From: Sinonovacula constricta
Lineage: Eukaryota > Mollusca > Bivalvia > Cardiida > Solecurtidae
NCBI GenBank assembly: GCA_007844125.1
Contig: CM017564.1
Coordinates: 24,608,263 to 24,672,262, forward strand
DNA length: 64,000 nucleotides
Direction of reading: 5' to 3'
The position numbers were made by a program, and so were the translations under genes. The notes under the pieces were generated by a model that had not been told where the DNA came from, did no database searches, and saw only the letters and a list, made by a program, of their open reading frames with translations. Below, in pieces: positions 26,070-39,000 of the stretch; position 1 is the first letter of the stretch; each line of letters begins with the position of its first letter.

Positions 26070-26147
26070 AGCAAACCGAACAGTTACCGCCTTGGAATGG
26101 TCAGCCGGCAATATGGACCAACTGGGGGGGGGGGGGGGGGGGGGGGT
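26070..26147 (-). repeat. short dispersed repeat R3, copy 3, ending in a 23-G run
   Basis: CAGTTACCGCCTTGGAATGG and CGGCAATATGGACCAACT are the inverse of R3. A run of about 23 G (26124-26146) replaces the conserved CCCAAG end. Confidence 0.75.
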
Positions 26148-27462
26148 TCTCAAATGCAAGCAATGAAAATAAAACTGATCTATTTGAATAAAAACTGTCT
26201 AAGCGCTGACGTTTTCTTAGATAAGTGGTGACGTCGTTAAAAGAAAGTAGTGACGGAAATGAAAAGTATTGTTCACATGGTATTTAGAAGAGAGAGAGAA
26301 AGAAGTATTATTACTCTTAGAGGAACTGCACAAAATTGTTGATTGTAAAAGAAAATATTTTTCTTATCAAGACAAAAATGATCAGAAAAAAAGTGTAAAT
26401 GGTTCTACATCATGTTCATGAGACGGTGGAATTGAGGAACCAGAATCCAATGTCCATCAAAGGAATATACATGCAACAGCTCACGCACTGAACTGATGAA
26501 AATCGGCGGTGAAATAAATAAATAATGATTAAATTGTGTGCAAAAACCACAAACAATGCAATTTATTTCCCTTTGAACTGACCATGTTTTGTACCAAATA
26601 GGCTTATAACAGTGCCAAGAAAACGAAGTAATTAATAAAGGTAGTTTCTACTGATACATGTTTTGGCTGTTATTCTTTTTTTAAATGTTTGATTTTATTA
26701 TCTGTCTTAATGCATTTTGATGCAACTCAATCGTAAAGAAAAAGGGGAAGTGAACATTTGAAACAATTTGAAAATGGCAGACGCGTGCTTCATTTCTGTT
26801 TATTTCCACTTAAAAATAATTGAAGATTGATTGCGTTTGTTTTATGGCAATTAGCTTAACACGACATTCGATGCATTATCAGTATACCGTACTTAAAGGC
26901 ATCTCGAAAGGAATGTGGTATCCCACTGAGCCAGACCCCGACCTGCTGTGACCAGACCTCCAAATTGCTGGTCATCACTGCAGGTAGTCTTTAGCCAACA
27001 TAGTACTAATCTGTCCCAATAAAACCTCTGATGGGTTAATGCAAAACTAAATTACCTGCTAGTATGGAAGTGAGACAGTAGGCTAGTTTTACACAAAGCC
27101 ATGAACATTAATTTTAGTAATAATGTGGATTGTTTACTGTATGATCCCTTACATATAATTTATTGCATTAATTACTAGGTGTCAATTTTGTAACTGCATG
27201 ATTATGTATTTATTTCATAGTTAAATATTTGATTTTGAAAATACATGAGAGATACAAGTTTTAATATTCAAAATGACTTAAAATGAGTCTGAAGGACATT
27301 ATTCTGACAATGAATGACTTCTTAAATTGCTTTTGTTAGAAACGTTTCGTTACATTTTACAAATCAAAATAAAATATAACTTAAAATATATATGAGAACT
27401 AAAAGAATGAAAGAAAGAAATAACAAAATCAACCAACAAAGTAAGAAAGAAAACAAATAAAG

Positions 27463-27464
<2 letters not shown>
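26148..27464. other. no gene recognised
   Basis: AT-rich sequence without splice-flanked open frames or repeats that I can match elsewhere in the window. Confidence 0.5.

Positions 27465-27539
<75 letters not shown>
27465..27539. repeat. (TA)n microsatellite
   Basis: About 75 bp of pure TA, followed by ATATAGAG repeats to 27570. Confidence 0.97.
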
Positions 27540-27541
<2 letters not shown>

Positions 27542-27885
27542 TATATAGAGATATATAGAGATATATATAGCATACTGTTACATACACTTGGATCTTGAAC
27601 AATACCTGTGTGACAGACACATCGTTACAGACTGTGGCAGCCTGGCTTATCAGAAAACAGATGCCCTCACATGCTGGGTGGGGCAATAAATGGGGGGGGG
27701 GTCACTTATATAAGGGTTTCGAGATGCCTTTAACCACAATGGGAACAATGGTTCATACAATATGTTGTCTGAAGACATGGCGAATGGAATAAAAGTGTTT
27801 GAAATCTGTTAATACAAGTAAACAAATCGGATATAATGCTTCTGATAGCACCGCTGAGGGTAGCTGCACTTTTAAACTGCCAACC

Positions 27886-27935
27886 TACATGTCAATCAAC
27901 ATGTCAATCAACATGTCAATCTACATGTCAATATG
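27886..27935. repeat. 12-bp minisatellite
   Basis: Four copies of ACATGTCAATCA or a close variant. Confidence 0.85.
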
Positions 27936-28247
27936 TATTATATTTAGAGACTGTGCTATTAATGATGGGCTGAACAGTTAATATTTCAAATGAAAACTTC
28001 GTTTTCAATGTGCCGTGTCATGTCAAAAGCATTTGTTATCATTGATATCACGAACGTTATGCATCCGATTATGGTCCAACTTAAAGGGAAATAAAGGTTT
28101 GCCTGTCTGCGCATATTTTGGGATTTGAATCAGTTATCAACAGCAAAAAAACAAAAAAGTCGGTCTGGAGGTTGGGATGCCCCCAAAACCACCTACGGTA
28201 GATCGAATGTCAAAATCTCTCTTCGACGCCCCTGCTATTTCTCTGTC

Positions 28248-28296
28248 CTAACTCTATCGCTCTCTGTCTCTCTGTCTCTGTCTCTGTCTGTCTGCC

Positions 28297-28327
<31 letters not shown>

Positions 28328-28341
28328 GTCTGTCTCTGTCG

Positions 28342-28428
<87 letters not shown>

Positions 28429-28430
28429 AT
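28248..28430. repeat. (TCTG)n/(CT)n microsatellite
   Basis: TGTC tetranucleotides pass into pure CT at about 28379. Confidence 0.97.
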
Positions 28431-28752
28431 CATTAGAAACTTGATTACTGTTATTTTTTCTCTCTTTATTTGCTTAATATAATTGAAATTTGACTTAAAT
28501 GCCGATCGCGTGGCATTATTGAGTTAGGCCAAGTTCGCAAATACGTCATGCCCACCAATATAGTTATCCGGAATAAAGTGCCGGCCGAAATTACAGTACA
28601 CTTTAAATATTAATATATTTTATCAGCTCAGAGAATTGATCCCCGAAAACTAATCCGCCATTATCTTATATTTATTTTGCGAAAAAAATGTTCACTTGAG
28701 CCACAAAATACTTTTACCCTGTATAAACTTGAGACCATCGAGGCCGCCATTA

Positions 28753-29273
28753 TAGATAGTTTCCATGTGATGTCATCGACAATGATAAGACAGTTTAAGG
28801 CAGCCATCTTTGTGGGCAGAAGCTAATGCAGGCCGAAATTGGAAAATATCTGCTCTATTAAACTCACCACTGTGTTTTTATTTTTCAGTCTATTTTACTG
28901 AATTTTATATCAAATTTAACAGCTTGTATAAAGTATTTTAAATATCAAAACTATATTTTGATAGTTTAAAAGTTTAAAGAAATACAAACAAAAATGATAC
29001 ACTGTTCATTTTGTTTTAAGTATGAGCCAAAGGTTTTATATATATCTGTGTATTAATTCTGTGCATTTATCAATTGTAAAAAAAAATGATATTCTAAAAA
29101 TATGAATTTCGAAAGCTTTCCAATGGTGTATAGCTTTTAATTTTCGTACCACAAATGAAGAAATCACAAGAAAATAAAAGTTACCCTTCTATATAATTCA
29201 TATGAAAATCCCTTGAAGTTGCCATCAAAGATGGCTGCCAAGATAAGGGATTTTCACTGATGTGGAAACTATC
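28753..29273. mobile_element. MITE family M1, copy 2, upstream of BRCA1
   Basis: About 520 bp beginning TAGATAGTTTCCATGTGATG and ending TGTGGAAACTATC. It shares nearly its whole length with the copy at 11967. It lies about 690 bp before the BRCA1 start codon. Confidence 0.88.
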
Positions 29274-29282
29274 CATTTGTGT

Positions 29283-29735
29283 TTGCCTGACCCTATCAGG
29301 AGTGGTTACACTAACTAGCGACCGGAAGAATGTGTGACATTGACTTTTTCTCTTTAGTAACAGTCTGTTGCTATGTTTTGGCGTTAAATATCCTATTTTG
29401 AAGGAAATCTTAAGCTATTGGTGTCAAAAGGAAGCTAAAACCATGTAGAATTAACAGAAAGCAAAAGTTTTGAACACCTATGCACACTAATGGACTGATT
29501 GACTTTTACAGGAAGTACATGTCTCATTGAAATTTGAGGGTTACAGACTGGCAATTTGGCGGTATGTGCATTCTTTGAAACAGAACCTTCTTACAAGTTG
29601 CAAAAGTTGGCTTATTTCTGGGTCTTTCTGATAGACAATAAATCATTTAACATATAATCTATATGGTTATTAGGGGTCCATCATAACTTGGTCATGGTGC
29701 AATTTGTTGCCAACTTCTCTCGATTCACTTAAGTA
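29283..29735 (+). repeat. dispersed repeat R2, copy 2, next to MITE M1
   Basis: AGAACCTTCTTACAAGTTGC, CAATTTGGCGGTATGTGCAT and GCGACCGGAAGAATG are the inverse of parts of 7300-7735. It abuts MITE M1 copy 2 and ends about 220 bp before the BRCA1 start codon. Confidence 0.8.
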
Positions 29736-29794
29736 CAATTTTATTTAGTGGCGTCTAACTTATCACATAGTGACCAGGGGAAGGAACTCCAGAC

Positions 29795-29958
29795 TACCCG
29801 CGTAATCTCAGAAAAGAAGGTAGGAAAGTCAGTGACAGATAAGGCGGGAGAATTAAGGCGCAACAATCAACAAAATTATCAGAATGCTTACATAAGTTAC
29901 TAAATCGGCATATCGATGCACCTTAATTTTTATACTTATCAAGAAAACTACATTGAAT
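29795..29958 (+). promoter_or_regulatory. probable 5' UTR / promoter-proximal region of BRCA1
   Basis: This stretch lies between the end of a repeat (GGAACTCCAGACTA, ending near 29794) and the start codon. It contains a possible donor GAAG|GTAGGA at 29820, an E2F-like GGCGGGAG near 29843, and a possible acceptor AG at 29942-29943. Together these would give a non-coding exon 1 and a 124-bp intron. The transcription start cannot be fixed from sequence. Confidence 0.3.
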
Positions 29959-30023
29959 ATGACTGAATGCAAGATTCAGTCCATCCTAGGACATATGAAG
30001 CAATGTTTACAATGTGCGATTTG
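29959..30023 (+). CDS. BRCA1: BRCA1 coding exon 1: start codon and first RING cysteine pair
   Basis: This exon is too short to be found as an ORF. It encodes 21 residues plus two bases, reading MTECKIQSILGHMKQCLQ then CAI and a split Cys codon. The pattern (helix, then Cys-x-Ile-Cys) matches the start of vertebrate BRCA1, including the Ile that contacts the E2 enzyme. The donor is TTTG|GTAAGT, and the codon is split TG|T as I recall for human exon 2. I chose this ATG because it gives an N-terminal helix close to the human length. A possible 3' splice site lies 15 nt upstream (AG at 29942-29943), so a non-coding first exon is likely. Confidence 0.88.
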
Positions 30024-33000
30024 GTAAGTAGACGATTGGTTAGTTGATCATTGTAACTGTGCGATATGCTGTGAAAAACTTTAATTCTTAACATTTATGA
30101 TCATTGAAGCAGATGAATTAAATGCACTTCTATGTATAGATCTGGCTTCAATTAATTTGACTAAGCTATCTGAAGCCATTGTAGTGTTTACCCCAGAAGT
30201 CTTAAAGTGTGTGGTATCTTTTTCCCAGAAAAAAAGACATTTAAAGCTGACAGGTTCCAATGAAGGGTCATATAAAATGTTTGTATGTATGCTTGTATTA
30301 ACAGATCTCTTATAACATTTTTTTTTTATCACAGATTATGTTGCATGTCATTAACATAAAGTGGCATATTTGTAACACTAGATAAGAATAACTGAGAGTG
30401 TGCAACTTTAATGCAAGCTTTCGGGAATTTTTCTTGTGGTAATTCCTGGCTTCATTGACATTTAGCTGTGAATGTGAAACTGGGGCTTCATTTGTATAGA
30501 AAACCCAAATTGTAATTAACAGACTTGCTTGTTGACCATCATTTATGAAAGGGATTTTCCAGGCATATGCCATTATGTTTTCTAACTCGACTATGTTAAT
30601 TTCTTATTAATTAAAATGAAATTTCCAACAAAATACATAAAATGGTGACAACAAAGTTATAAGGAAATGACATATACACTACACATACTTAATGACGTCA
30701 CACTGCGATAACTAACAAGTGTGTTACCAAAAATAACGCATGAGTGTTACCTCAGTCATGCTCGCGCGGTAGATTATGACTTTTAGTGATAAAAGTTAGT
30801 AATTTCGTTATTACTCAAGATTTCCTTTGTTTTCAGTCTTGAGATGGTAACGCATCCAGTCTCCACCAGTTGTGGTCACACATTCTGCAGGTAAATGAAA
30901 AACATTGTTAACCCTTTCACTGTTGCCAGACGTACAGCGTATATCTATTTCTAACCACTAGCAATGCTCTTATACGTACACTGTACGTACTGTTCACTAC
31001 TATGTTTGAGAGTTTACAGTATTGCTTATATCCAATAAATGTATGACCAGAGTTACGCCCCTTGACAGTAACTTGCAACGTTTTTTTGTCTTTTTAGAAA
31101 TATTCTTATTTTTTAAGGTGTACAAGTGAAAAAAGACAAAAGTAAAAGTTCTGGATTTTTTCAACTTTTTTTCTATTTTTGAAAGTCCATAACTTTTTGA
31201 TATATCACATGATAAGTTAAATTATATACATTAAATTTTATATAGATAGTTTCCATGTGATGTCACAGGCCCTGATAAGACAGTTAAAGGTAGCCATCTA
31301 TGAAGGCAGAAGCTAATGCACGACGAAATCTGAAAATATCTGCTGTGCTGTTTTTAACTCACCTGTGTTCTTATATTTCAGTCTATTTTACTGAAATTCA
31401 TATCAAATGTAACAGCTTTTATGAGCTGTTTTAAATATTAAGACTTAATTTTTGTATTGTTAATGTTAAAAAAAATACAACCAAAAAATACAATGTTTAT
31501 TTTCTTAAAAGATGAGCCCATAATTTTATATCTTTACTGTGTATTAATTCTTAGTGCATTTATCAATTTAATAAAATTTGTATTAAAAAAATATAAATTT
31601 CAAGAGCTTTTCAATGATGCATAGCTTTTTTTTACCACAATTGAAGAAAAAATAAGAAAATTAAATTTACGCTTCTGTATAATTCATATGAAAATCTCTT
31701 CAAGTTACCATCAAAGATGGTCGCCAGTACAAGGGATCTTTAATGAGATGGAAACTATCTTTAGGAACAAGAAAATCCATATAAAAATGAGGTTTTAAAG
31801 CCACATGGTCACAGTTGATGTTGGGTCGTAAGAGATAACACTAGCGTGAGATCGACCGTACAGAGTTTATTCAAGAGTGTTGTACCTAACATGTTGCTGG
31901 AATATACAGCTGATTCCGCTTATTTGCATACATAACTTCCCATAAAAAATTATACAATTAACCAGAATATGCATTAAACCAAAAATCAACGTGGGAATAT
32001 CATTGTACTGAATGTAATTTCAATTGCCACAAATTTCATTTATTAACTCTCAATCACTATGTTTCCTTAGAAAACCATCAGTAGTATACATGTATCTATT
32101 TATAAATTTCATCACAAGATAATTACTGAGCTAGTAATTATTTGCCTCCAATCCCAGTTAAAAAGCTGATTATTTTTCTAAAGGGCTGCCATTTAGTTTT
32201 TGTGACAGCAAACATGTTTTTATACATATTTTACATAGTTTAGTTTTAACCTGATTCTCTGTTCGCATTAAACTTTTTTGTATTCGGCGCCATATGACCT
32301 GTTAAGTGTCGGTGTGCCGTAAAACCCAAATAAATAAATAAATATTTCTTAATGAATTAAATATGAAATATACCTTCATTTACTTTGATGTAAACCTCGA
32401 TTGGTCTGTTTCATGTGATTAACAGATGCACGTATGTTAAAAAAAATATGCCTTAGTACTGCACTATTTCTATATATTTTTACTTTGTGATAGACTTTTG
32501 GAAGCGAAAACAATTGGTAGACCATCTTGCATTAAGCAACATCCTAGACTGATTTTGCTAGCATCAGTTTCAAGCACAAAGGGTTTGCTAAAATCAAAAT
32601 AACCTAACACTGGGGCATTCGTAATGACCTGTTTGATGTACTGGAATGCTTTTGTTTGTGGATATTAGATACTTACAAAATATTAAATTCAACTACAAAA
32701 AAGTATGAAAGAAAGTAAGTTATATGCTTGTTTGCTATAAATTTTAAAAAGATATTTGGTATGATGAAAATGAAAATACGTAGCTTGTTGAAGTTGTATA
32801 AGAGCTTGGCTGCAGTGCTAGAAACTTTATAAGAACTTTTATTAGTCTGGTTCCCAGCGTACTATCCTACGCAATAGTACGTCTGGCTGATGCTAACAAT
32901 GGCGGCCTCTGCTGTATTGGAAAATAACACGGTAATGTTCGGTGTTATAACCTTTGCAAGTGTGCCAAGAAGTTAAGACTCTATTATTAAGTATTGTAAA

Positions 33001-36000
33001 GACATTATTGTAAAAACATCGACACTATTCTACTAACAAATTTCTAGATACAGGTAATGTTCCATTTAAAATTACTTATTGTAATCGCTTATATGAACTA
33101 AGTTATGATCATAATAAAAACATCTTTCGAATGGCACAGCGATAAATTATAACTCGTGCTTCGCTAAATGTGTCTGTAAACTTACATTGGCGGTCGCCAT
33201 TTTCAGCCTGTGCCTGACTCGATAACGTAGTGAAAGGGGAAGGAACTCCAGACTAAACTTTTATTTCTTTGCTAAATGTTCCTGTTTGTTATCATTAAAT
33301 TGCTTTATTTGGTTTTGTCATGTGTGTATATGTGTGTATTCTCAAATGCTGAAATATGGGTATTTTGTTTGTCTCTCAACAGGTTTTGTTTACTGGCATT
33401 CTTGGAAGGTAAGAGGCAAGTACCATGTCCTCTGTGCAAAAAAGCAATCACAAAAAGGTAATTTATTTTTTTATTGCACAACATACCACATTTTTTTCAA
33501 ATTTTCAATCATATATTTCTCTTGTCTAAAGGTGTGTAATGGTTTAATCCCTCCCCCCCCCCCCCCCCCCCCCCCCCAACCCCCACCCCCTTGCATACAC
33601 ACTACCATTAAAATATATATACATGTATGTGTTTAAATCTTTCAATCAAAACTGGGGCCGCCTGTTTCCGAGCAGTTAGAGTTGGTGACTCCTCAGCCCC
33701 TCACCAAGAGGGTTCGGACCTTGTCGTGACGTGGGTAGGTTTTCCAGCTTACCTGCGGTTCATTAGTGGTTCTACCCAGACATAAGTCTGGGCTCTTTCT
33801 CCACCATTACTTAGCTGGATGTCCCAAATATGACCATTATTGTGTAACAAGAAAACAAACATATAAAACATCAATCATATTCTTGTTATGTGAATGGGTG
33901 AATTTTGTATATAACCAATATCTTACAATTGCGTAGGGAAGTTGACTGTTTTAGCTCATTGGTTGCAACAGATAGGGTCAGCACATCCTTTCGAATTTTA
34001 TTTACCTTGCTATGTTGCCCATGCAATGCTCAAAGTTGTTTTTTTACAAAATGTGTATCTGAGGCTTAACAGGTACCTGATTTTGTGTACCTACTTAAAT
34101 GTACAGAAAGTCAGAATAAAATTTTGTTTCCGTTTTGGCCTTAGGGTGAAAATTAGTGCATGTAGAGTCTACAGCCTACTTTAATCTTATTCTTCATATC
34201 ACCTTATATCACCTGATATTACCTTATTCTTCAAGCATTGGGCGCCTATATAACTCAGGTGTTCTGAAAGTAAATACTCTATGGTTCAGTATCAGCCTCT
34301 TACTTGAATACTTGGCTTTTCAGGAGTCTTATGGAGCGAGGAGAATTAGGAGAGATTGTGACGAGCGTGCATCATCTCATATCTGCCTTCCAGACAGACA
34401 CAGGGAAAATCTGTAAGTTTATTCACGCATAATTAATGGCCAGTGCTTCTACCCAGACATTTATCTGGGGGCTTCATTCTCCAAAATAAACAGACATCGA
34501 TATAATACTTTACATTGGTTGTTGCTAATTTATTAAAAAGACAAAATGAAAAATCGATTTGTCAACAGAAATCTTTAAAATAGAAGTTAAGCTAGCCATA
34601 TTTTAAGCAAAATTTTTTCTACCTTGTTCCAACTTAAACAGCAAATTTCAAGTTGCAGCCATTCCAACCATGGGCAAAATAGATGTACATTGTCTGAATA
34701 ATATATATAACTCATATTTTGTTTTACAAACATTTAACAATTATAACTATTTTACTGTTAGGTCCCTTACACAGTTGGGGTGCGTGATGTCTTTTCAACT
34801 CTTTTGAGAGGAAGAAATTTTCAATCTACATAAATATAGTGAAAATTCTTTTTTTTGGCCAAGACAATTGCTAATATAAGAATGGATTTACTTCTGTACA
34901 TCTTAGTTGTTTTCTGAGAAATTATGTTCTATTTTTACAGTATTTCATAAGTTGAGAGATAGTCACAAAGGTTTTAATTTATTTGCAAGTGCAAGTTGAA
35001 GAGAAACCTATAAGCATGGGGGTGGTTCTTCTTTTCTGGGAAATTCTGAGGTCCTGGATCTTTGCCATGCACATCAATCAGGTCTACTGCCTTTCTAAGC
35101 AAATTGTTATGCATTTTAGATTGAGATTGTGATATATTTGGCATTAAGTCATGCAAACTTTAAATCTATTTCCATTCTACCCCATTCCCCATTCAATAAA
35201 ACTCAGAAAGAACTATAAATGCCCCTCAAATGCTACAACACTTTTTCTGTAGACATAGTTACCCTAAACTGGCTAAAGTGTACTAATTAGAGCTAATGGT
35301 ATTAGCATACTGACACTATAGAAAGGTAATCAATAACAATAACGTTAAAATATATTTAGCATATCAGTGTCATTTTTAGCTCACTTAAGCTTATGGGATC
35401 GCCCACCATCTAGCTTCACGCAGCTGTCAACATTTTCAAACGACATCTCCTCTGAAACCAGTTGGCTAAATTCAGTCAAACTTTCTCAGAAGCTTAAGTA
35501 AGCAGGGAAAATGAAAAGTTTAATTAAATCAAAAGTTAATTTTGATCCGCCAAAAAACATGGCTGCCAAGGTCAAGTCCATTTTCCATATGTGGCTTTAT
35601 AGGAAAACTTAGAAAATCTTGTCAGAAACTGCAATAGCTAGGGTCTTGATATTATGTATACATGTTCTTTGGCTGGCCTTGTATGAAGATTGTTAAAAGA
35701 ATTCTGATCCTTCAAAAAACATAGCCACCAGGGGCATGGCCATTTTTCCATAGATACTGTAGCTATAAAGGAAAACTAAAAATTGTCTTGTCGGAAACTG
35801 CAAGAGCTAGAGCCTTGATATTTTGTATACATGTTTTTGGGTGAACATGTATCAAGATTATTCAAAACTTTTCCATCTGTTAAATAACATGGCCACCATT
35901 GGTGTAGCCATTTTCCCTTGATGGCTATAGAGGAGAACATTGAAAATCTTCTTGTCAGAAACAACAAGAGCTAGAGCTTTGATATTTGGTTAATCTATTC

Positions 36001-39000
36001 CTTAGGTGGCCTTGTATGAAGATTGTTGAAATAATTTTGATCTGTCCAAAAAGCATAGCCAAAAGGGCAATCATTCAAGTTACCATCATTATTAGATGAG
36101 GCACACTTGCAGACTAATAACCCCCCACCACAAACACCCCATCCCCGAAAAAATAAACCATTGATATTAACTTGAAACTCTGTTTAGTTTCTCCGCCAAC
36201 GGCTTCTCAGATGCGAGTCCTCCCAGCCACACCAGAGGTGATCAAGAAGACGAGGACGAGACAATCTGCTATGTCATCCAAAAGCACCACAGTGGTTCAA
36301 CGCAGGTGGGCCTTGTTATGGATAATTCAATTGTACAATAAAAGTAATGGAAAAAAGTAGATAAATAATTTGAATTTCCTTTTTTCTTTTCAAAATGCAG
36401 CACCCTTCAGGTCAGAGGACTTAATGTGAGAGAGTCTTTTAGCTGACTTACGGTGCGCCGGTGGTTCTACCCAGACATGTGTCTGGGGTGTTCCTCCACC
36501 AAAAAGCTGGACGTTGCAATAATGATCATAATTGGTCTCCGCAATGTATTCCAAAAACAAAAATAAAACATCCATCAACAACAGGTTGACACAGGTGTGT
36601 CTTCTCTTATCTATCTCTTGTCTGTTAAATGTTGTTGGGTTTTTTTTTTTTTTTCAAAAACTATATAATATGAAATATGCTGTGAAATTTTAATTGAATC
36701 AATATTTTTCTTTTGATGGTACTGCAGTATGCACCCTTTCTACAGGAATTCCAACACGGGTGAAAATTGATATGTGTACTATTCATAATTTTTTATAAAA
36801 AATTGAAATTGTAAATTTATTTTTAATTGAATGCATTTCATATTGATTTACAAATGTATTCTAAGAAGACTATGCGCAAATATATGTCCAATTTCAGTTA
36901 TGATGTGAGCATTATTAATCTTTCTGTTTTAATGTTTTTAAATTTTAATCTATTAGTGAAAATAATTTTTTAGACCCTTAAGAAAAGTTTGGTTTTTGTT
37001 ACATTGCACCGATGCAGTTATGATCATATTGTCATTGTCCAGCTATTCATTGGTTGAGTAAAGATTATTGAATTAAAAATTGGGTAAAGATAACGTGACT
37101 TGGTGTGTGGTTTCATGCTAAGTGTTTAAGATGTGCCATTCAAATTGAAGGCAGCAATATATCTGCTTTAAGTGTACACTATCTCCAGATAACTGAAAGA
37201 TAGTAAGTTGTATGATAAACCCCCAAAAATATTACAACATCAATTAGTTAGGGCCAATCATAATAACCACCAAAACATACATAATACTACAACTTGATTT
37301 CATTGATTTTAGCATGATTTTAATTTTTCTTTCCTTCTTTTTATTCCAGTAAACAACCTAGACGAGCCAATGTCCGAAAAGCCAAGAGTAAATCAGTTGA
37401 CATGGATCCTGAAGATGTAAGTGATGCATCCAATAATGAGGATGCTGCTGAGGATGATGATGATAATGATTTGCTGCATTTACTGGAAGTAGATGACGTA
37501 GATATTCCTAAGGATGATAAACAGATGTCTAAACATGACAATGGTATGCAAGAGAAACTTCTTGAGGGTCAAAGTTCACCTAAGGAACCTATTGAAGATC
37601 AAGGTACAAATGACGGTGTAGGGGAAGCTAAGGGAAAGGATACTGGACAGCATTTAGATATTATTAAAATTGAGCAGAAACGTGTCTCCAGAAGAAATAA
37701 GAGCTCAAACAGTGCAAGTTTAAAACATGCTTTGACAGATAATGTTGAGCAGTTACCAAAAAAACACCAACAGAAATCAGAAACATTTAATAAAAATGTT
37801 TTGAATATCAATGAACTTAGCGATCAAGTGGGTCCTTCATTGAATAACAGTCCAAATCAATTATTTCAAACTTCGATTGAGAACGATAAAAAAGAAGGAG
37901 GGAAAGATAAAGAAGGAGAGACAGATAGCAAAGAAGGACAAAAGAGTGCACATTTAAAGCAGTCGTTAAGATCCTCTGACAAGCCTGTGAGGAAGTCGGC
38001 TATCGTTAAGACAGAAAGTGAAAAAGATGAAGACTGTATTGGCCTGACACCCGACTTACCTGACAATCAAGATGATTGTTTGGTTGAAGGGAAAAAAACA
38101 GGTGCTACCTACAGCAGAAAAGATCAGACGGGAAACAACAGAAAACTATTAACAAGACGAAAGGTTTCAAACTGGTTGGACAATTGCGGAGACACTGAAT
38201 ACGAACCTATGAAAGATTTGGTTATGGTGAAAAAGGGAGGAAAAATCGATAAGAAAACCAAGAAGATGTTACATGATGAAGAAGTTATGGGTTTGAAAAT
38301 GAAACATTTAGCAGAAAAAGTGAGTGTGAAAAATTCAGGGTCAATGTTTGGCTTTGAGAATATGGATACAGATGGAAATGTTGGATATGGTGAAGAAATT
38401 TCAGAAAATGTAGTTGCTGAAAATAATGTTATGAACCAGATCAATATTAACAAAGACAAAGCAGTAAATAATGATTCACAGACTGATAAGGAATTTATTG
38501 ACAGTTTGGAGAAAAAAGTGGGTAAAGTTGTTGAACTAACTGAAAACAATGAGTCCAGGGATGGAGTAACTTGTCAGCCAGACAAAATTGTGAATTCTGC
38601 TGAACCAAAATTTGGAAAAAAGATATTAAATTCACCGAGTTCCACAGATGTTTCAGCCAAGACTAACAACAAGTTGAAAATCAATGAAGAAGTTGATCAA
38701 AATTCTAGTGATATTAAGGAAAAAAATAACAAGAAAATTAATGAGAAAGTTGAAAATCTGGTTAAAGATGGAACAGGGGAGACAAAAATTGACCCCATTG
38801 ATGATTCTGCTTATAATTGCCTTGGTCAGAAGAGAAGAATTTTCAAAACTAGAAACCCTGTAGTTAAATCAGGGCAGAGCTTGTGTCATGATGCAGAACT
38901 TTTTAACAAAGACACTGAATTAAAAAATGTCTCAAAAAGTCAGACGGAAGAAAAAAGCACACACAAAAAGATTCCACTTGTTGCAGCAGACCTATATGAG

